Position numbers and translations under genes: made by a program. Shown in pieces: positions 20,975 to 31,639 of a stretch of 64,000 nt of DNA (position 1 is its first letter; each line of letters starts with the position of its first letter). The stretch is from Suillus spraguei (taxonomy: Eukaryota > Basidiomycota > Agaricomycetes > Boletales > Suillaceae), in the NCBI GenBank assembly GCA_016800925.1, contig JABCPU010000083.1, positions 1 through 64,000 on the forward strand. Direction: 5' to 3'. The notes under the pieces were generated by a model that saw nothing but the letters and a program-made list of their open reading frames with translations, ran no database searches and was not told the origin of the DNA.

Positions 20975-23254
20975 ATGAAGATAGGTAGATGCACCCCATT
21001 GCAAAAATCCCACAGGGTAGAAGCAAGGGGCAGCAAGGGTAGAAAGATTTGGGTCAAGGTCCCACTTGCAAGCACAAGACGACGAGCCTACAGGTCCATG
21101 CCTCACTCTCCCCCAGAATCACCAACACTTCAGCCTGTTCAGGCACCACCTCCTTGGGATGACTTTCCTGACAATACTTACGAGCAAGACCAAGGCTCAT
21201 TTGAGCCATTGCAACTCCCAAAAACCATGGCAAGTTCATGTTAAATGTTGGAGTGTCATTCAAACTATAGCTCAATATAAAAAATGCAGAGTCAAAATGA
21301 CTACCTCAGGCAATGGCTGCCAAGGCAGGAATCATATCTGCATCACCTCCTGGATCGAGAAGCTCCACCAGAAGACAGGAGATGCATCATCTGCCACCAG
21401 GATGGGGTCTACAAATGTCAAGATTGTCTTGGCGAGCCTCTCTATTGCACGGGCTGTTGCAGGAGTCAACATCGTTGCAATCCTTTCCACTGGATCAGTC
21501 AATGGAATGGTCAATTCTTCGAGCGGAGTTGTCTCGCTCATGTGGACTCACCATACACCTCGGGCATGATGGCAAGCAATGTCCGGTGCTCACAGATAGG
21601 TGGGATTTGTTCGAAGGAGATGAACCTGAAGACCAGCTTGAGCCCGAAGATCTTCCGTCTGTGTCGGGACCTGAGTTCCAGCCGAAGGAAAACACCATGG
21701 TCATCGTTGACAAGTCCGGAGTTCACCGCCTCGAGGTTCGCTGCTGCGATTGTCCAAATGCCATGAGTCCGGACATTCAAATGTTTCGGCATGGATTTTT
21801 CCCTGCATCGTTTAACAGGCCGAAGACCGTGTTTACCTTCGGAGTGCTGGATGATTTTCTATTGGACAACCTTGAATGCGGCACCTCCGCAATGAACTAT
21901 TACAGTAAGCTCCGGCGAATGACCTCGAGCATGTTTCCACACCTTGTTCCGGTAATGCTATTTGTGCTTCATCTAAAGGACATGATGTTGACACAGGCCG
22001 TGGCAAGGATCGATACAGAGAGCTCATGAGAGTCGCTCGACAGTGGAGGCAGTTGAAGACCATGAAATGGCATGGCTATGGCCATCGTTCTGACATCCCG
22101 AACGCAGGAGATCTTGCATTATTTTGCCCGGCATGTCCTCAGCCTGGGATTAATGTATCTTTGTCAGGGGATGAATCACTTGATGAGTGAGTCATGTTCA
22201 ATACCGAAGTGAACTCGGCGATGATAAGAACTCCAAGCTGGAAATACACCCGGTCATTTGTGATGGACGGAAATTTCAAAGCTGAACACCTGCATCCCAT
22301 TAATCCCCTCGATGAAGTTTGGCTTTCAGATGGGCTTGGATTCATGGTCGGAAAGGACAGGTATAACATGCATCTTGCGGAGGCTGCTGACACGGTGGAA
22401 AAATCGAGCTGCAACAATCACCGGGCGGTCAATCAAGCAAATGCGGCGCGGCACAAGCTCGAGTCCACAGGAATCGGGGGAGTTGCCTGCGCCCGGCATG
22501 GGTGCTTTGTCCCTCACTCGATGGTTGATTTTCAGAAAGGGGAAAGGCAAGCCAAACATGCCATCGACATTCACTAGTTGACCATGCATCATTTGCAGAC
22601 AAATGAACATGGACTACGCCCTTTGTGAGGCTGCCCAGCACAACATGGAAGGCATTACCAGGGCTGTCACCTTCTATGACATCAATTGTCAATACAACAA
22701 GCACTTTCGTGTTCGGGTGGATCGAAGCCGATACCTTGACATGGTACCGGAACTGACCATCATTCCTGGAATCGGTTGTGGCATGTGCATGGACATCAGG
22801 ACAGTTGCTATGTCCGATATGCTTCGAATTTTATTGAAGGCATTGGCCGGATTGATGGAGAGATCATGGAGACCCTATGGGCGCGTCTCAACCTGATTTC
22901 CCCTGCCGCTCGGGGAATGTCATCCCCGCACCGAAAGGAATGTCTTGATTATCAGATGAACGATTCCAATTTCTGCAAGATGATCCGCATGAAAAGGACT
23001 CTTTGCCGGAAATACAAGCTGGCGAAGAATGGCATCGCCGAAAGTGGCAAGGCTTTCGACAGACTTGATGAAGCTGCACCCGGCAATTTAAAGACACAAT
23101 GGTTAGCCAGCGAGATGGTCGCTCAGTCCAAGAGAATCAGGGATCCTGCGGCGATGGATTTATATGAAATCAATATCAAGAAGGGTAAGTTAACATTCTT
23201 TGTCTCCGTGGAGCTCCGCATTCATTTTTCACTTAGCACCAAGCAAAAGGAGAT
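20975..23254 (+). pseudogene. KDZ transposase, left copy (CxC2 plus KDZ core), truncated
   Basis: Kyakuja-Dileera-Zisupton family transposase. An N-terminal linker is followed by the CxC2 cysteine cluster (CIICHQDGVYKCQDCLGEP, CTGCCRSQH, then FHWISQWNGQFFE) around 21380-21560. Next is the KDZ core with VMDGNFKAEHLH (about 22257), FYDINCQYNKHFR (about 22674) and IDGEIMETLWARLN (about 22850), whose acidic residues are the expected catalytic positions. Introns include 21951-22002 and a GC-AG one near 22546-22600. The TGA near 22186 is probably inside a 42-base intron. Lesions: a one-base deletion near 21542 (this copy only) and a frameshift near 22774 before WHVHGHQDSC (both copies). The C-terminus is lost at the palindrome centre. 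Confidence 0.85.
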
Positions 23255-23341
23255 ATTAGCTCTTAATGACCATCTCCAATGGATATCCATGTTGCAAGAT
23301 CTGCAGAGGGTCGCATTACCCGCTTCTATAGTCTAAGCTCG
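23255..23341 (+). other. Unique 87-base spacer at the palindrome centre
   Basis: Sequence between the two arms, present once. Read from the left it continues the KDZ coding frame (ILALNDHLQWISM...) to a TAA near 23336, so the break lies inside the transposase gene. Such a short asymmetric spacer is what a template switch or broken-end fusion between inverted copies would leave. Confidence 0.85.
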
Positions 23342-25620
23342 ATCTCCTTTTTGCTTGGTGCTAAGTGAAAAATGAATGCGGAGCTCCACGAGACAAAGAA
23401 TGTTAACTTACCCTTCTTGATATTGATTTCATATAAATCCATCGCCGCAGGATCCCTGATTCTCTTGGACTGAGCGACCATCTCGCTGGCTAACCATTGT
23501 GTCTTTAAATTGCCGGGTGCAGCTTCATCAAGTCTGTCGAAAGCCTTGCACTTTCGGCGATGCCATTCTTCGCCAGCTTGTATTTCCGGCAAAGAGTCCT
23601 TTTCATGCGGATCATCTTGCAGAAATTGGAATCGTTCATCTGATAATCAAGACATTCCTTTCGGTGCGGGGATGACATTCCCCGAGCGGCAGGGGAAATC
23701 AGGTTGAGACGCGCCCATAGGGTCTCCATGATCTCTCCATCAATCCGGCCAATGCCTTCAATAAAATTCGAAGCATATCGGACATAGCAACTGTCCTGAT
23801 GTCCATGCACATGCCACAACCGATTCCAGGAATGATGGTCAGTTCCGGTACCATGTCAAGGTATCGGCTTCGATCCACCCGAACACGAAAGTGCTTGTTG
23901 TATTGACAATTGATGTCATAGAAGGTGACAGCCCTGGTAATGCCTTCCATGTTGTGCTGGGCAGCCTCACAAAGGGCTAGTCCATGTTCATTTGTCTGCA
24001 AATGATGCATGGTCAACTAGTGAATGTCGATGGCATGTTTGGCTTGCCTTTCCCCTTTCTGAAAATCAACCATCGAGTGAGGGACAAAGCACCCATGCCG
24101 GGCGCAGGCAACTCCCCCGATTCCTGTGGACTCGAGCTTGTGCCGCGCCGCATTTGCTTGATTGACCGCCCGGTGATTGTTGCAGCTCGATTTTTCCACC
24201 GTGTCAGCAGCCTCCGCAAGATGCATGTTATACCTGTCCTTTCCGACCATGAATCCAAGCCCATCTGAAAGCCAAACTTCATCGAGGGGATTAATGGGAT
24301 GCAGGTGTTCAGCTTTGAAATTTCCGTCCATCACAAATGACCGGGTGTATTTCCAGCTTGGAGTTCTTATCATCGCCGAGTTCACTTCGGTATTGAACAT
24401 GACTCACTCATCAAGTGATTCATCCCCTGACAAAGATACATTAATCCCAGGCTGAGGACATGCCGGGCAAAATAATGCAAGATCTCCTGCGTTCGGGATG
24501 TCAGAACGATGGCCATAGCCATGCCATTTCATGGTCTTCAACTGCCTCCACTGTCGAGCGACTCTCATGAGCTCTCTGTATCGATCCTTGCCACGGCCTG
24601 TGTCAACATCATGTCCTTTAGATGAAGCACAAATAGCATTACCGGAACAAGGTGTGGAAACATGCTCGAGGTCATTCGCCGGAGCTTACTGTAATAGTTC
24701 ATTGCGGAGGTGCCGCATTCAAGGTTGTCCAATAGAAAATCATCCAGCACTCCGAAGGTAAACACGGTCTTCGGCCTGTTAAACGATGCAGGGAAAAATC
24801 CATGCCGAAACATTTGAATGTCCGGACTCATGGCATTTGGACAATCGCAGCAGCGAACCTCGAGGCGGTGAACTCCGGACTTGTCAACGATGACCATGGT
24901 GTTTTCCTTCGGCTGGAACTCAGGTCCCGACACAGACGGAAGATCTTCGGGCTCAAGCTGGTCTTCAGGTTCATCTCCTTCGAACAAATCCCACCTATCT
25001 GTGAGCACCGGACATTGCTTGCCATCATGCCCGAGGTGTATGGTGAGTCCGACATGAGCGAGACAACTCCGCTCGAAGAATTGACCATTCCATTGACTGA
25101 TCCAGTGGAAAGGATTGCAACGATGTTGACTCCTGCAACAGCCCGTGCAATAGAGAGGCTCGCCAAGACAATCTTGACATTTGTAGACCCCATCCTGGTG
25201 GCAGATGATGCATCTCCTGTCTTCTGGTGGAGCTTCTCGATCCAGGAGGTGATGCAGATATGATTCCTGCCTTGGCAGCCATTGCCTGAGGTAGTCATTT
25301 TGACTCTGCATTTTTTATATTGAGCTATAGTTTGAATGACACTCCAACATTTAACATGAACTTGCCATGGTTTTTGGGAGTTGCAATGGCTCAAATGAGC
25401 CTTGGTCTTGCTCGTAAGTATTGTCAGGAAAGTCATCCCAAGGAGGTGGTGCCTGAACAGGCTGAAGTGTTGGTGATTCTGGGGGAGAGTGAGGCATGGA
25501 CCTGTAGGCTCGTCGTCTTGTGCTTGCAAGTGGGACCTTGACCCAAATCTTTCTACCCTTGCTGCCCCTTGCTTCTACCCTGTGGGATTTTTGCAATGGG
25601 GTGCATCTACCTATCTTCAT
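23342..25620 (-). pseudogene. KDZ transposase, right copy, truncated
   Basis: Mirror copy of 20975-23254. The CxC2 region and following part are open without the left copy's frameshift (25311 down to 24565, including LAHVGLTIHLGHDGKQCP). It shares the frameshift before WHVHGHQD and the GC-AG intron. Private lesions are a one-base deletion near 23973 (turning NMDYAL into a stop) and another near 23548. KDZ proteins cut and paste their own element, and in fungi they expand together with TET/JBP oxygenase genes; no such gene is visible here. The protein is not expected to be active. Confidence 0.85.
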
Positions 25621-25857
25621 CTTATTTTATAATGCTAATGTTGCAAGCAAAGCATCTGCTCAGGTGGAATGAATTTTTATTACATTGTGGTGTCATACAG
25701 TCCTGCCGACTCATTACAAATTTATGTCCATTTATGGCTTCGGGACCAATATAGCTCAATTAAGCTACTGTTAGGCTTTTGTCAAAGATCAACTTCTGTC
25801 AATTCGTTCATTCTTCCACCTTGCTTATCCTCAGCCCATTCTGCAATTTGATTCACC

Positions 25858-27719
25858 ATGGCAAGGACGGGTCATTCCACTCACTTGACTTCCGGCAGAA
25901 ATAGGGCACGTCAACCACAGACACAGAAGCTCACGGAAAACGAAATTTCGGAGTTGAAGAACTACCTTCCTGAGTGGACCGCGGCCAAAAGGGGTGAGAA
26001 GCGAGGGGTTTTCACTGCAATTGCCAGGGCAGCCAGGTTGTTTGCTCCTAAAGTCGACCAAGGACAATGGAAAAAGAGGAAGCAGGTGATGCGTCTTCGT
26101 TGTGTTGAAAAACTACAATTTTAACATCTTATTCTTCCATCAACTCTCAGATGTATAACACTTGGTTGTTCAACAACAAGAAAAGGAAGGAAAGGAAGGA
26201 CATGATAAAGTATGGGAGGAAATGGACGCCTAGGATGGTGGTCTACCAGCAGAAGCGCGAAGAGGTGCTAAAGAGGATTGAGGACGAGTCCGGGGCAAAG
26301 CCGGGAGATCCCAGTATGTTCAAACATTATCAGGGGGCTGTGAAGAGAGTCATGGCTGAATTGGACGACGACGAGTTGGAGAAGGCAAAAGAAACAGCGG
26401 AAGAATGGTCAAACAGCTTTCCTCCTCCGGAGATACAAGCAGAAGTTGCTCGTAAGAAGGGACCGGCATATATGGAGCACTTTTCGAAAGAGATGTGGAG
26501 GCAATGCGGGATGAGAGTTTTTGTGTTGTCAGCTTGGAAGAATGAACAGGGAGAGGTTCTGTTCGGGATGTAAGTCAATTGTGTCCGTCATCGCCGATCT
26601 TGGATCTCAATATATGTGTGCAGGCATGATGATAATGAGGCATTAGGAGATGGGGACAGCTTCATGAAGACTAAGGACTGGGAGGACATTGAGCCAGTAT
26701 GGCAGGAGTACGCCCAGGAACAGTTCGGTGAGTGTTTGAACTTTGGATGCAAGAATGAATTCGTTGATCATCACAATGATAGGTGCCGGGGCACAGGACG
26801 GAGGACGACAGGTCAAGGGAGGTCGCAAAAGAGTCAGAAAACCAGCTTTGGAACTCGACACAGATGGAAATGGGATGCCGTTGCTTCCAGACATCACGGA
26901 AACAAAACTTGAGGAGAAGAAAGCCATAGTCAGGGCGTTTCTTACATCGCACTACAGTGAGTCTTTCGTGGCAACATCTGAGATGTTGCTGAATGCGTGG
27001 ACACAGGAATATGTTCCGGGAATGACAAGGCTGTCGTGCCATGGAGTGCCCTCGTACAAAGTCAGGATGACTTTGTGGCAAGGAAGTATCTTCCGGCGGA
27101 TATTGACCTGAAGGAGCCTTCGAAGTTGCAAAACTGGGACACAACGGCCTTGCTCAATTTCTGGTATGCTCAGCAGGAAACAGGAAAAGATTCAACATTT
27201 CTGTTCAAAGCATGGAAGAACAAGGATGGGGACATGGTACCATCTGTGGTATCCGGCAAGTCGCCATCGCGTCTGACTCGTCAAGTGAGAATGCAGAAGA
27301 GTGGAACTCTCCGAAGGCCCCGGGATCCATCAACCGAAGCCGAGAGTGATACCGACAGTGAAACTCATGACAAGGAGGATGACATTGATGATGACTCGGC
27401 TGATGGTCGATCCCCACTGAAGAAACCCAGACAAATAGCACACCCATCTTCAGCACCCAAGGAGACAGAAGTTCCATGTTCAATGCCGGAGCCTCGCCCG
27501 GCCAGGCCGGCCAAGGCAGGTGCACTTTTGACATCACGGATGGGCGACCTCCTGGCCGGGATCACTGAGGAAGTGGAAGAGAGGAACGCATCGCCGGAAC
27601 CAAGGAGTATACAGGGCAAGAAAGCTGTCATTGAACCATCCGCAAGGACCACCCGGAGTAAGTCTCAAAAGCCGGTAGAGAGTACACTTCGAGTAACCAG
27701 GGCAAGGGGAAGGAAATAA
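25858..27719 (+). CDS. KDZ companion gene C, right copy, intact (545 residues)
   Basis: Five exons keep one frame: 25858-26085, 26151-26569, 26624-26727, 26783-26956 and 27007-27719. All introns are GT-AG, 50-65 bases, and the total is 1638 bases including TAA. The N-terminus is basic (SGRNRARQPQTQK, WKKRKQ, NNKKRKERKDMIKYGRKW) with predicted helices. The middle is acidic (ELDDDELEKAKETAEEW). A conserved-looking block follows (EMWRQCGMRVFVLSAWKN). The C-terminus is a Ser/Asp-rich linker followed by another basic tail (RTTRSKSQKP...RARGRK). I recognise only an uncharacterised protein type common in mushroom-forming fungi; DNA binding is an inference from the basic patches. It is head-to-head with KDZ, which suggests a transposition role. 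Confidence 0.7.
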
Positions 27720-28211
27720 TGTACATATACCAAACTGCCCCCATGTTTACCACATTTTCATCATTTGTCACACTTCTTAAAACACAGTGTCCCACTTCCA
27801 AAATGTTGAATCCTAAGCACCGAGTTCCGGACGTATCCTGATCACCGAGTTCCGGACGACTCCCGATCACCGAGGTCCGGCACCCAAGTATCAATCATTG
27901 GTAGTTGGTATTAGAGATTAGGGTTTGTGCATCATCTAAAATACATTGGAACTGTCATTGATATACATGAAAAATTCAGTGGTTCACATGATTTAAGTAT
28001 GTGAATGAAAATCCAAATATCACGAAACCCGATCACCGAGTTCCGGATGAATCCCAATCACCGAGCTCCGGACCCCGGGAATCAATAATTGGCTGTTGGA
28101 ATGGGACAATTGGGTGTGTGCATCATCTAAAATCAATTGGAAATGTCATTGTTATACATGAAAAATTCAGTGGTGAACATGATGTAAGTATGTGAATGAA
28201 TATCCAAATAT

Positions 28212-29226
28212 TTACATATGGGGTTGATCATCACACTTTTCAATGAGGGTATCTAATACAAGCAGCAATTCAGAGCTCATCTGTTTGGCCCTTTGCAACC
28301 TCCGGAGGTCCATATCAGCTCTTCTGAGTTTGTCGGATGTGTCAGCCCAAGCCACTCGGAATGGTCGGTCGGCCTCGAGGAGTTGATGTACGGTAGGCTC
28401 CGGAAGATGGCCATGACGCTGTTGGTAATGGTCCAGGCGATCCAGAATTGATTCAACTTCAAGAAAATTAGCAGAAAGATACATGATGAACAATTAAATC
28501 TCACATTCTGTTTGATCATATGACCCTAGGGGCATGAACTCCCTAAGCATGGCACGCAGGTCTTCATTGCTGAGTTCCGGTATGGGGGACTGACATTTAG
28601 GAGGTGTTGCATGTGCTTGGGACATCACATCAACAATAAAAATGAGATTGTATGAGTGAACTCACCTGGAATTGCTATTCCTGGGATAGCCGGAGCATCA
28701 GTCTCAACATCAGCACATTCCGGTGCTTCATCACAATCAATAAGATCATCATCAGGCCCTAGGTACAAGTCCGGATCGTTGAACAAAGGCAGTTCCTCAG
28801 GCTGAGCCGGGCATAAATGATCTGGATGGATTGAATGAACATCCACAGTTGGACTATCTAAATGTGAAGTGAGAAACCTACCAGAAACTGCATCCAAGAC
28901 ATCCGGAACACCTGATGACCCAGAATCATAGTCGATCTCATCATCCGGCCCAAGGTATACATCTTCACTTGGATCTAATAAATGTCCAGTCAATTGTAAG
29001 ATATACTCAAAGCAACACATACCTGATGAAATCCGGGACTCAGTCTCATCATCCGGCCCAAGGTATACATCATCCAGTGCATCTGGTCCATCTCCGGTCA
29101 ATTGAGAGCTGTACTGAAAGCACAACATACCTAGTGAAATCCGGGACTCGGTTGATCATCCACATCCATTGAGTTGTATTCAGTGACCGGAGGTTCATAA
29201 AATCTGACTGCTGGTTGAGATCTCAT
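28212..29226 (-). pseudogene. KDZ companion gene B, right copy
   Basis: Mirror of 17371-18386. It differs by several substitutions (for example VETDAPAI for VEIDAPAI, and LDPSEDV for LDPCEDV). A one-base deletion close to the start (about 29157, GATGATCAACC for GATGACTCAACC) would frameshift the protein after some 20 residues. The true base differences show the arms are not mere copies of one read. Confidence 0.6.
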
Positions 29227-29445
29227 GATGTCTGATCAACTGATCAAACTGATTGATAACTGATAACTTCGAAGTTCAACACATGGCTGGCAACGGCCGA
29301 AAGTTGAACCACGACCAAACAAAGACAAACAATCAACGCTTATCAAGATTGTCCTTCAATTGTCTGGTTTCTTTTGAAACTTCATCCAAGTGATCACAGA
29401 TTTCAAACTTATCTCAAGCTTTTCACATCTTTCAAGTCAATCCAA

Positions 29446-31583
29446 ATGTCTACTTCAGTTGAAACCTCTTTGGCCAGTCTCAAGGCAACCACTGCTCAGA
29501 TTGTGGGCATCATCGCCGGGGCTCGGCTCATGCCTGCCGGCACTGGCCAAGCCCACCTTGCTCTGACAGCACAAGTCACTAATCTTGTGGTAAGTACCAT
29601 TCATGTGTTAATTTTACTTTTGGTTTTTCTAAGATCTGGGTAGGCTGAGATTGTCCGGGAGCATGAGAAAGGGCCTTACATGCCCGGCATCATTGCATCC
29701 TGCTCCAAGGAGTTGATGAGAGTCAGGTCCATGACTCCCCGGGTGTGGCCCAACTGGCACAGCATCGGTCATGACGACCCCCGGGTGTTGAAACACTCCT
29801 GGCGCAGCAAGATTCGCGCCTGGGAGGCGTTAGGTGACCATTCAGGTGATCTCCCTGTCATGCCTAACCCTTCCATTGGCCCAATCACTGTGGACCTTCC
29901 CTCCCCACCCGTCATCGCCGGCAATGTCGCTGGTTCTTCCACCCACGCCACCTCCGAGCTCCGGGACAAAGGAAAAGGTAAGGCGGTTGTTGCTGACCCA
30001 GAGCCGGAGGTGGAAGGGAGCAGGAAGAGGAAGTCCCCCATGATGTCGGACACTCTTCCTCACCTCCGAAGTCGGCCAAGAAGGGTCGCAAGCGGGTCAA
30101 GGCAACTCGCCATGTCAAGCAGAATGTGCTTGTGGAGTCGGAAGATGATGAAGACACAATTGTTCAGGTATGTCGTCCAGCTCATTGTTTTCATTCTCTC
30201 AATTTTCTGTAGCCTATTTCGAGTGGAGTGCCGGCGCTCAACGTTCCCCGGCCTTCCACAATTGGTGTAGGGACGCCTCATTCCCCTCGTTCACCACGTT
30301 CCCCAAAGAAGCAATTGTTTGGTCCTGCTTCAGTAAGTAATATTTAGTTGTCCGGCACTTGGAAAAATGCTTATATATCATCAGCTCATTGCCGGCAGTC
30401 CACCCAAGGTGATGGTGAGTCATCATTCTTTGTCCGGACCTCCCGCCTGTACTTACCCATTGTCAGGCCACCTCCGGCAGTCGTCCGGAGGTTGTCGAGA
30501 CCCCCCAGGCAATGTCCAGCACTCCGGCTGAGGAACCTGCAGTCATGGATACAGGTGATATTCTCATTCCCGGCCCAGTGAGTACTCTAATGAATTCCAA
30601 TGAGTCCATCAACTAATGGAACCCACAGAACAACCCCTGCCATTATTGCACCCAGGAGAAGTGGCCCTGCGCCACTCGGTTGGACAGGAGGACCCGTGCC
30701 CCATGTTTGTCGTGCGTCCGCTGCGCCACCAAGAAGATCAAATGTGTCCCAGCATCCATGGGATCCCCGCCAAAACGTATTCGAGGGAAGTCTACCACCC
30801 GGCAGGCTCGCTCCAGGACACCTTCCAGAGCTCCCTCCAATGCGCCGGCTGCCTCGCAGTCCAAAGCCCGAACTCGCAGTCAATCTCGTGGCCCCTCCGG
30901 CACTCCAGCTGTCCCTGCTGTTACCACACCCAAGGCACAGTCCCGTGGGCGCAGCAAGACAATCACTGCCCCCAAGACACCTGCACCTGCATCAGCTTGT
31001 GAGTCACCCCAATTGTCTATGACCATCTGACCTTATCTTTCACTTAGCTATTCCGTCTTCAAGCGCCCCAGTGCCTCGTCCGGCACTCGATGTGCCCATG
31101 CCGGATCTCCATTCCATGGCAATTGCGATTCGGGATGGTGCCGCTCGAATTGCTCTTCTTGAGGCTCGTGTGGCGGAGCAGGATGGTAAGATTGATACCC
31201 TGCAACGCCTCCATGAGGGCCTTCGTCGCAAAGTCATGGACCGGCACCCTTCATTTCCACTTCCCGACTCTCCTGTCAATGCAACCTTTTTGCTTGATCA
31301 ATCCGTCCCCCTGGCCATCTCACCCCTCCCATCTGCACTTGCTCCCCTCATTGACTTGGATATGGCAGGAATGGAGCCTCCATCTCCGAAAGTCCAGCCT
31401 GCATCTATCATTGAGGGTCTCATATTTGAGCTGAGCCAGATTCAGCCTGAGGGTCCACAAACGTCCGGCGAACTTGTGGACCCAGATGATCCGGGCAACC
31501 TTGTCCCAGAATATGATTCTGATGATATGGATGTTGAGGTGAAGGTTGAACCCTCTGCTGATGAGGGTGAAATGGCTACATAA
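29446..31583 (+). pseudogene. KDZ companion gene A, right copy (zinc cluster, coiled coil)
   Basis: Mirror copy of 15016-17151. Visible splicing: exon 1 29446-29589, intron 29590-29643 (GTAAGT...GGGTAG), exon 2 29644-30167, intron 30168-30212 (GTATGT...TGTAG), then several short exons. The cysteine exon lies near 30630-30780 and the coiled-coil exon reaches 31583. Here exon 2 is intact at both lesions of the left copy. It has its own one-base deletion near 30047 (GTCGGACAC where the left has GTCTGGACAC), which shifts the frame before the basic patch. The zinc ligands are C-x2-C-x8-C and C-x2-C-x2-C-x6-C, reminiscent of but not identical to fungal Zn2Cys6 clusters. Confidence 0.65.
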
Positions 31584-31639
31584 TTGTAGGTTCATAGATG
31601 TATATACAATGTTTGAATGAATGTCAGTGCTGGATGCCA

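Larger units (their letters stand above)
12249..23254 (+). mobile_element. Left arm of giant palindrome: half KDZ transposon
   Basis: This arm of 11.0 kb is matched in reverse complement by 23342-34441 from end to end. Outer boundary: GAGCCCCTTCAGTGAC at 12249 equals the complement of the right edge at 34441. Inner boundary: AAGGAGAT at 23254. Order from the outer end: GGGTGGGCC repeats, GC-rich 100-base repeats, gene A (minus), gene B (plus), gene C (minus), KDZ transposase (plus, 3' truncated). Differences from the other arm include substitutions and single-base indels. Confidence 0.9.

Noticed and set aside
22183..22228. In-frame TGA near 22186 as a shared stop codon in KDZ
   Set aside because: GTGAGT begins right there, and a 42-base GT-AG intron restores the expected continuity into the SWKYTRSFVMDGNF segment, so an intron is more likely.
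15016..31583. A TET/JBP DNA-oxygenase gene carried by the KDZ element
   Set aside because: I looked for the HxD...H iron-binding pattern in genes A, B and C and found no convincing match.
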